NCBI RefSeq assembly: GCF_003062295.1
Contig: NZ_PYCN01000039.1
Coordinates: forward strand, 1 to 46,163
Source: Bradyrhizobium algeriense
Lineage (GTDB): Bacteria; Pseudomonadota; Alphaproteobacteria; Rhizobiales; Xanthobacteraceae
Reading direction: 5' to 3'
Length of the DNA: 46,163 bases
The stretch's first letter is position 1, and the number at the start of each line of letters is the position of its first letter. The translations under genes were made by a program, and so were the position numbers. Shown piece after piece: positions 40,323 through 46,163 of the stretch. The notes beneath the pieces were generated by a model. The model was not told the DNA's origin and did not search any database. It was given only the letters and a program-made list of their open reading frames with translations.

Positions 40323-42317
40323 CTAGAGGTCGAGGCCGTCGCCTGGATCCATCGCGGCCTGACGCGCCAGACCGGGAACGTTCATGCGCAGCACACGCGC
40401 CCGTATGGCGTCACTGTCGCCCTCATCTTCCGTGAAGTCGAACTCCGGTGGAGGCTTCAAGGCCTCTGGCGCGATATTTTCATGCTCGGGAAGCTCCGGC
40501 TCAGGGCGAATGCCGGAGTTTGCGGTAGATTGCCGAGCACCCGACAAGCTTGCCGGCTCGGCAACGTTTGAATTCTGCGGAGCTGGCTGCCGGCTCCAAT
40601 CGTCTGTCGCTGCCCTACCGTCGCGGTCGAGGGAGCTTGAGTTTGGCGGTGGTAGCACGCGCTCGGTCAAACGTGGATCCTCAAAATACCTCGCCTTCTT
40701 GGCGCGGATCGGTGGCACGCCGGAAACCAGCACCAGCTCGTCCTCGGGCGGAAGCTGCATCACCTCGCCGGGCGTTAGCAATGGCCGCGCGGTCTCCTGT
40801 CGCGAAACCATGAGATGGCCGAGCCACGGGCTAAGCCTGTGACCGGCATAGTTCTTCATCGCCCTTAATTCCGTGGCGGTCCCAAGCGCATCCGAAACCC
40901 GTCTGGCCGTACGCTCGTCATTGGTCGCAAAGGAAACGCGCACATGACAATTATCGAGGATCGCGTTATTCGGCCCGTATGCTCTTTCGATCTGATTGAG
41001 CGACTGCGCAATAAGGAAACTCTTGAGCCCATAGCCCGCCATGAAGGCGAGCGCCGATTCGAAGAAATCAAGCCTTCCCAACGCCGGAAACTCGTCGAGC
41101 ATGAGCAGCAATCGATGCCGGCGGCCCTTGGCCTGGAGTTCCTCGGTGAGACGACGACCGATCTGGTTGAGGATCAGCCGCACCAGCGGCTTGGTGCGGC
41201 TGATGTCGGACGGAGGTACAACGAGATAGAGCGTCGTCGGCCGATCGTCTTCAACGAGATCGCGGATACACCAATCACAGCGGCGCGTCACCTCGGCAAC
41301 AACAGGGTCGCGGTAGAGGCCGAGGAAAGACATCGCGGTCGAAAGCACGCCGGACCGTTCGTTCTCGCTCTTGTTCAATAGCTCCCTCGCCGCGGACGCG
41401 ATCACTGGATGGGTCCCGGCTTCACCGAGATGCAGCGTGGTCATCATCGCGCGGAGCGTGGTTTCGATTGGCCGTTTCGGATCGGACAGCAAACTCGCAA
41501 CACCGGCGAGCGTCTTGTCCTGCTCCGCATAGAGGACGTGAAGGATGGCTCCGACCAGTAGCGCGTGGCTGGTCTTCTCCCAGTGATTGCGCCGTTCCAG
41601 CGAGCCTTCGGGATCGACCAATACATCGGCCACATTTTGCACGTCACGAACTTCCCACTCCCCTCGCCTCACTTCCAAGAGAGGGTTGTAGGCTGCACTC
41701 CTTGAGTTGGTTGGATCAAACAACAGCACCCGGCCGTGTTGGGCGCGAAAACCGGACGTCAGGGTCCAGTTTTCACCCTTGATGTCATGAACGATGCAAC
41801 TTCCCGGCCAAGTCAGGAGCGTGGGGACAACAAGGCCGACACCCTTGCCGGATCTGGTCGGCGCGAAACACAGCACATGCTCCGGTCCATCATGCCGGAG
41901 ATATTGTCCCGCCACACGCCCGAGGATCACGCCGTCTACCCCGGCGAGGCCGGCACCTCGAATGTCAGTCAGGTCCGCCCAACGCGCAGAGCCGTATGTG
42001 GCCGCCGTCTCCGCCTCCCGAGCTCGCCAGACCGACATCGCAAAAGCAACGACGATCGACATGATTCCGCCGGAGGCCGCGACACATGCCCCTTCGACGA
42101 ACACTCCAGGTGCATAGGCATCATAGGCGTACCACCACCAGAAGAAGGCTGGAGGCAGATAGATGGGAACGCCCGGCGCGAGCTCAAACCAGGGCTGTCC
42201 GAGTTGCGACTGAAAGCCGAGCCGCCATGCTGTCCACTGCGTCGCGGCCCACATCGTGATCAGCACGATAGTCAAGACCAGGGCGACCTGGCCCCAAAGT
42301 ATTCTGGTTGCGGACAT
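40323..42317 (-). CDS. traG: Conjugal coupling protein TraG (VirD4-like)
   Basis: TraG (664 residues) is the coupling ATPase that brings the relaxase-DNA complex to the channel. It has N-terminal membrane helices (LWGQVALVLTIVLITMWAAT; GGIMSIVVAFAMSVW), the TraG signature TYGSARWA, Walker A LCFAPTRSGKGVGLVVPTLL (about residue 160) and Walker B HRLLLMLDEFPALGRLDFFE (about 420). A Pro/Glu-rich C-terminal tail follows. ATG 42317 replaces a TTG at 42332 that the frame also allows. It is intact, but no relaxase gene is seen upstream. Confidence 0.94.
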   Translation of the reverse strand: MSATRILWGQVALVLTIVLITMWAATQWTAWRLGFQSQLGQPWFELAPGVPIYLPPAFFWWWYAYDAYAPGVFVEGACVAASGGIMSIVVAFAMSVWRAREAETAATYGSARWADLTDIRGAGLAGVDGVILGRVAGQYLRHDGPEHVLCFAPTRSGKGVGLVVPTLLTWPGSCIVHDIKGENWTLTSGFRAQHGRVLLFDPTNSRSAAYNPLLEVRRGEWEVRDVQNVADVLVDPEGSLERRNHWEKTSHALLVGAILHVLYAEQDKTLAGVASLLSDPKRPIETTLRAMMTTLHLGEAGTHPVIASAARELLNKSENERSGVLSTAMSFLGLYRDPVVAEVTRRCDWCIRDLVEDDRPTTLYLVVPPSDISRTKPLVRLILNQIGRRLTEELQAKGRRHRLLLMLDEFPALGRLDFFESALAFMAGYGLKSFLIAQSLNQIERAYGPNNAILDNCHVRVSFATNDERTARRVSDALGTATELRAMKNYAGHRLSPWLGHLMVSRQETARPLLTPGEVMQLPPEDELVLVSGVPPIRAKKARYFEDPRLTERVLPPPNSSSLDRDGRAATDDWSRQPAPQNSNVAEPASLSGARQSTANSGIRPEPELPEHENIAPEALKPPPEFDFTEDEGDSDAIRARVLRMNVPGLARQAAMDPGDGLDL

Positions 42318-42640
42318 GGGATGGAGTATCAAATGAGTCCGCGATCCTCAGGCAAGCCATCCTGCCGTTTGCGAGTATTTTCGGATATCCGGGCGAGCAG
42401 ATTGGTGCGTCAGTCGCCGAGCGTCGTAGGAATCGCAGCCCGCACGTATCGCGAAAGGTGTGAAAGCGGACTTAGCCCTGGCATCGGACGAGATAGTTGT
42501 CCCCCTTTCGCCTGCCGGTGGCCTGGGACGCAGCGCTTAGCCTCCTTGCGGTCGGCAGGTTGATCGGGCGGCTCCAACAGACTGGCGGCCTGAAGCAAAG
42601 CTCGCCGGTAATCGAAGAGCTGATGTCGGCTTCACTTCCG

Positions 42641-42855
42641 ATACTGTTGCAAAAGTCTTTTCGCGGGATGGGACTCAAATTCTCCGAGCCGTAGGCGCGG
42701 CGATTGAAAAATGATGTGGGGGACCACGCCTCCATGCGCCAAACTCACAGGCGATTCCGGTAGCGTTTGAGGCCGCATTGATCGGCGACTATCGCTTGTT
42801 TCGTGCTTTGGCGGAAAATTAGCAGCAGCGCCTTTTGGGACTTTTGCAACACTAT
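42641..42855. repeat. MITE-like segment with 17-bp inverted ends
   Basis: ATACTGTTGCAAAAGTC at the left is the inverse of GACTTTTGCAACACTAT at the right with one mismatch (13 bp perfect inside). The ends enclose about 180 bp of non-coding DNA. This could be a miniature element or an internally deleted insertion sequence. A target duplication was not recognised. Confidence 0.55.
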
Positions 42856-42892
42856 CCTTCCAGTAGCGGACAGTCCAACAGGGTGTTGGAAT

Positions 42893-42915
42893 GTCCGCTT
42901 CGTGCCAAGAAGCGG
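42893..42915. repeat. Dispersed imperfect palindrome copy
   Basis: GTCCGCTTCGTGCCAAGAAG plus CGG pairs CCGCTT with AAGCGG. It lies just outside the segment with inverted ends and just after the end of the SDR pseudogene. Confidence 0.55.
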
Positions 42916-42936
42916 TGCTGTGAGCACATGCGAGAG

Positions 42937-43756
42937 CTAGCGTCGCGGCGTTCGTCCGCGTATACGGTCGAAGCCCTGCTTGATCTCTGCGAAGCGCTTG
43001 TCGATGAACGGTTCGTGCTCAGTATCGGTGAAAATGTAGGGCCAGTCATTTTCGATGGCCTCGCGAACCAGTTCGCCCACATAGAGCGGATCAATGCCGT
43101 TGTTGATCCGTTCCTGCAATGCCTTGATGAACTCGGCGCGGGGTCCTTCTGTCGGCGGAGGGTTGCCGACAGCCCCAGCAAATCGCTGCGGCACGTTGCG
43201 CCGAGAGTTCATGATCTGCGTGCGGATGACGCCCGGACACAGAACGGATACCCCAATCTTCCTCGGCGCGAGCACGTTACGCATCCCCTCGGACAGCGCC
43301 ACCACTCCATATTTGCTCACATCGTACGCCAGACTTGGTCCCGCAATCAGTCCGGCGACGGACGCCGTGGAAACAACCTGCCCTCCTTCGCCGTGCGCTT
43401 CGATCAGCGGACCGAAAATCTCGAAGCCCCAGATCACCGACATCAGGTTGACGCCGAGAACCCAGTTCCAGCCTGCATCAGTCCACTCACCATAGGTGCC
43501 GCCGCCGCCCACGCCCGCATTGTTGACCAATATGTGGATTCTGCCATACCGCGCGACGGTCGCGTCCGCTGCCGCCTGAAGTTCGCCTTTGAGCGAGACG
43601 TCAGCTTTCACGCCATCGACATCGACGTTGGTCCGTGTCTTCAGGTCCGCGACCGCTGACCTTCACCCCCGCCTGAGACAGCGCGGTCGCGATCCCCAGT
43701 CCGATCCCCGAGGCAGCGCCTGTCACGAATGCGGTCTGTCCAGCCAAGTCTCTCAT
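42937..43756 (-). pseudogene. SDR-family oxidoreductase, frameshifted
   Basis: From ATG 43756 the translation starts as a short-chain dehydrogenase (MRDLAGQTAFVTGAASGIGL with the TGxxxGIG nucleotide motif; ALSQAGVKV) and then loses frame near 43655-43660. The normal sequence resumes in another frame as AVADLKTRTNVDVDGVKADV and runs to the end. It has NNAGVGGGG, the Ser of VSTASVAG, and the YDVSK catalytic Tyr/Lys at YxxxK. The second strand-helix of the Rossmann fold is largely missing, so a deletion with frameshift removed about a dozen residues. The remaining 224-codon frame (from 43611) lacks the NAD-binding motif. Substrate unknown; inactive as it stands. Confidence 0.8.
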
Positions 43757-44088
43757 GCGCTTTCCACCTTGCTTTCACTCAACAAATTCGCCCGCCAGAC
43801 TGCGCCGCAGAGTGCCGCAATGAACTCGCGTTATCTCATGTCCCACGCCCCAGCGCCAAGCCTAGAAATAACCGATCGCTAGTTTCAAACTAGCACATTG
43901 GAAACCGGTTGGATAACGAGGGACAGGGTCGGTTTTCGGGAGCGCTGGCTCCACGCCGACGATGACCGCTCAGGGTCAAACTGAGAAGTCCGGGCGTTCA
44001 ACCGGGAGGTCGGCTTTACCCCCAACTCCGGACGTGGCCTTACACTGCGCAAATTGACGCTTTGTGCCAAAACCGGAAGTGACAAGCC
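43757..44088. other. Gene-free gap with repeat-like DNA
   Basis: Between the SDR pseudogene and the binding-protein gene. The segment around 43980-44040 on the minus strand decodes to KADLPVERPDFSV, similar to translations of the dispersed intergenic repeats of this group. Nothing else is recognised. Confidence 0.4.
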
Positions 44089-45081
44089 TTATTCGATCAC
44101 CTCGTCAGCACCGGCGAGAATGGACGCCGGAATCTCGATACCGAGCAGTTTCGCTGTCTTGAGATTAATGAGAAGCAGGAATTTGGTGGGCTGCTCAATA
44201 GGAAGCTCGGCCGGTTTAGCGCCTTTGAGAATTCGATCGACATAGTGGGCGCCGCGCCGCGCCAAGGCGGCGTAGTCTGGGCCGAAAGAAATTAATCCAC
44301 CGGCTTCCACCCTCTCTCGGGAGCCCGCCAAGTAGATCGACGGCAGCCTAGCTTGCGCCGCAAGTTCGGACACGCGGCTCGTTGGGGAGTTAAGCATCGG
44401 GTCACCCGCTATGTATAAAGCTTCCGCCCCTCGCGCTTTAGCGGCGGCAATTGCGCCAGGAATTTCCTCAGCTTCGCGCATCTCGATAATGTCGAGCTGA
44501 AAGCCGAGCTTGTCGGCCGCAGGTAGGTGTTCCCTTGGGAAAGTCAGCCGATGGATGTCGTTTGAAGGATTGATAAAAGCTGCCACGCGCTTCGCTTGTG
44601 GCAAGAGCTCCCGAAGAAAGCCAAGGGCCTTCCCGCCGAAACCGCCCGGGACCAGCGTGGCGACACCAGTCAGGTTTCCGCCAGGGCGAGCCAGGCTTGA
44701 CGCAAGTCCCAAACCGACCGGATCGGCGACGAAGAGCATCACAATTGGTATCTCGGAGGTCGCATCCTTAGCGGCGCGCACGGGCTGAGGAGCGAAGGCG
44801 ACCAAGAGATCGGGTTTCGATCGCACAAGATCGGCGGCAAGCGCCGGTAGCTGATCGAAGCGACCACCCGCACCCTTACGCTCGATGACGATGGTGCTAC
44901 CCTCGACCCAGCCGAGCTTACGAAGCTCGTCCAAAAAAGCGTCATTAATGTTGCCGCTGCACGAGTGGGTGCACAGCATTCCGAAACGCGGCACCCTCGG
45001 CGCTGCTTGGGTTTCGGCAGCCGACGCGAAAACAAGCAGCACAACTAGAAGGACCAGCACCGTGGTGGTAGATCGTCTCAT
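44089..45081 (-). CDS. ABC-type substrate-binding protein (COG2984-like)
   Basis: This 330-residue exported protein has a signal peptide (about 1-27, STTTVLVLLVVLLVFASAAE). It follows the ABC_sub_bind family: RVPRFGMLCTHSC, LDELRKLGWVEGSTIVIERK, LPALAADLVRSKPDLLVAFA, DPVGLGLASSLARPGGNLTG, and the C-terminal LINLKTAKLLGIEIP. The family includes tryptophan/tyrosine-binding proteins and many with unknown ligands. I chose ATG 45081 because the longer frame upstream is antisense to the transposase gene. No permease or ATPase gene accompanies it; it is isolated between a pseudogene and an insertion element. Confidence 0.88.
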   Translation of the reverse strand: MRRSTTTVLVLLVVLLVFASAAETQAAPRVPRFGMLCTHSCSGNINDAFLDELRKLGWVEGSTIVIERKGAGGRFDQLPALAADLVRSKPDLLVAFAPQPVRAAKDATSEIPIVMLFVADPVGLGLASSLARPGGNLTGVATLVPGGFGGKALGFLRELLPQAKRVAAFINPSNDIHRLTFPREHLPAADKLGFQLDIIEMREAEEIPGAIAAAKARGAEALYIAGDPMLNSPTSRVSELAAQARLPSIYLAGSRERVEAGGLISFGPDYAALARRGAHYVDRILKGAKPAELPIEQPTKFLLLINLKTAKLLGIEIPASILAGADEVIE

Positions 45082-45222
45082 TCGATCACCGTGTCTTCGC
45101 AAAGATGACGCGATCGCGAGGCCGAGCGCCTTGGCCCCGGGAAGTCTAAATGATAGCAGCTTCAGGCCGACCGGCGGATCACAATTGTCCGTTAATGGAA
45201 TGGTCCGGCCGTGCTCCGGCCC

Positions 45223-45243
45223 TGCCAGTACGAGAAACTGGCA
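45223..45243 (+). other. Hairpin in leader of IS110/IS1111 element
   Basis: TGCCAGT and ACTGGCA pair perfectly around a 7-nt loop (ACGAGAA), 28 bp before the transposase ATG. A second short pairing (GGCC..GGCC, 45208-45220) precedes it. It may be part of the element's end, an mRNA leader, or a guide RNA; see findings. Confidence 0.4.
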
Positions 45244-45270
45244 AGGGGCGCTCAAGACGAGGAGCACGCC

Positions 45271-46163
45271 ATGTCTCAGAAACTCAACGCAGCGATCGCC
45301 GTGATCGGCATCGATATCGGCAAGAACTCGTTCCACCTCGTGGGTCATGATGACCGCGGCGCCATCGTGCTGCGGCAGAGGTGGTCACGCGGCCAGGTGG
45401 AAACGCGGCTCGCCAACCTGCCGCCGTGCCTGATCGGTATGGAGGCCTGCGTCGGCGCGCATCATCTCAGTCGAAAACTCCAAATGCTTGGCCACGACGC
45501 CCGCCTGATGCCGGCGAAATACGTGCGCCCCTATTCGAAGGGACAGAAGAATGACTTCCGAGATGCAGAAGCCATCGCCGAGGCGGTGCAACGCCCGACC
45601 ATGAAGTTCGTCGCGACCAAGACCGCCGATCAGCTCGATCTTCAGGCGCTGCACCGCGTCCGCGAGCGGTTGGTCGGTCAGCGTACTGGCGTCATCAATC
45701 AGATCCGTGCGTTCCTGCTGGAGCGGGGCATCGCCGTGCGGCAAGGCCTGCATTCCCTGCGGTCCGAGTTGCCGCGTATCCTCGCGACGCGCACCGATGT
45801 GCTCTCGCCTCGCATGTTGCGCATCATCGAGGATCTGGCGGGAGACTGGCGCCGGCTGGATGCGCGGATCGAGGGGCTATCTAGCGAGATCGAAACGCTG
45901 GCCCGTCAAGATCAGGCCTGCGAGCGACTGATGACGGTGCCCGGCATTGGCCCGCTTATCTCGAGCGCAATGGTGGCCGCGATCGGCACCGGAGAGGTGT
46001 TCTCGAAAGGCCGCGACTTCGGCGCCTGGCTTGGACTGGTGCCGAAGCAGATCTCGACCGGCGACCGCACGATCCTCGGCAAGATATCAAGGCGCGGCAA
46101 TCGCTACCTGCGCGCGCTGTTCGTGCAAGCCGCGTGGGTCGTGCTGGTCAAGGTCAAGTGTTG
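45271..46163 (+). mobile_element. IS110-family (IS1111-like) transposase, 3' end beyond window
   Basis: An open frame of 297 codons from ATG 45271 (GAGGAG upstream) runs to the right edge without a stop. The N-terminal RuvC-like DEDD domain starts AAIAVIGIDIGKNSFHLVGH, with IGMEAC and KGQKNDFRDAEAIAEAVQRP. A coiled middle follows. The C-terminal transposase_20 domain has LMTVPGIGPLISSAMVAAIG and FGAWLGLVPKQISTGDRTIL, with the Ser-containing ISRRGNRYLR. The reading frame is undamaged so far, so the element may be active. IS110-family enzymes use an RNA-guided recombination mechanism. Element ends were not identified. Confidence 0.92.

Larger units (their letters stand above)
42318..42936. other. 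Gene-free stretch upstream of traG with repeats
   Basis: About 620 bp between the broken SDR gene and traG. In related modules a relaxase or accessory gene would be expected here; I recognise none. The stretch holds a segment bounded by inverted repeats (42641-42855) and a dispersed palindrome (42893-42915). Short frames such as 42472-42735 (minus) appear to be translations of repeat DNA. Confidence 0.5.

Overview
The window looks like chromosome of a Bradyrhizobium-type alphaproteobacterium (Nitrobacteraceae). It is GC-rich, and its gene families and order (fdsGBACD, a traG-trb conjugation block with a trbK-alt type gene and a DUF2274 gene, DUF992/DUF3551/DUF1254/DUF2092 proteins) are typical of that group. 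It also carries scattered degenerate repeats of the 'GTCCGCTT-GCGCCA-AAGCGGAC' kind. This assignment is inference from gene content; no rRNA or complete tRNA is present.

Layout. (1) 446-5118, minus strand: an overlapping operon for an oxyanion importer. It has a TupA-like and a ModA-like binding protein, a Mop/TOBE molybdate-binding protein, then a FecB/TroA-like binding protein, a FecCD permease and a FecE-type ATPase. It is divergent from (2) 5411-11377, fdsG-fdsB-fdsA-fdsC(fdhD)-fdsD, a soluble NAD-dependent formate dehydrogenase needing Mo (or W). The importer probably feeds cofactor metal to the enzyme; a perfect palindrome lies between them at 5208-5224. (3) 11378-12733: unassigned DNA plus a small tyrosine recombinase.

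(4) 12806-27578: an envelope and stress-like region. It encodes a histidine kinase with a periplasmic ABC-substrate-binding-like sensor, a lone receiver, a FixJ-type regulator, a 150-residue AraC-type HTH protein, and about a dozen exported or membrane proteins: HdeA-like, DUF1254/1214, DUF2092, two small proteins sharing a GRP-TPMS-AGVARR motif, HlyD-type, DUF3551, a MetA-type outer-membrane protein, DUF992, a TAXI-type binding protein, DUF2721 and a small Cys-containing secreted protein. A 14-bp asymmetric box, consensus CCGATTTTGCATAG, lies about 60-100 bp before the start codon of nine transcription units here, always in the orientation of the gene. This is the strongest candidate for an undescribed regulon.

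(5) 27579-29362: a graveyard with an IS5-type transposase remnant and a fragment of a second trbI. (6) 29363-42317: a conjugation module with a LysR regulator, a DUF2274 gene and traG-CopG-trbBCDEJK(alt)LFGI. There is no relaxase or integrase in view, and trbB is interrupted by an amber codon, so the module may be decaying. (7) 42318-46163: repeats, a broken SDR gene, an ABC-type (COG2984-like) binding protein and an IS110/IS1111-family transposase that runs off the right edge.
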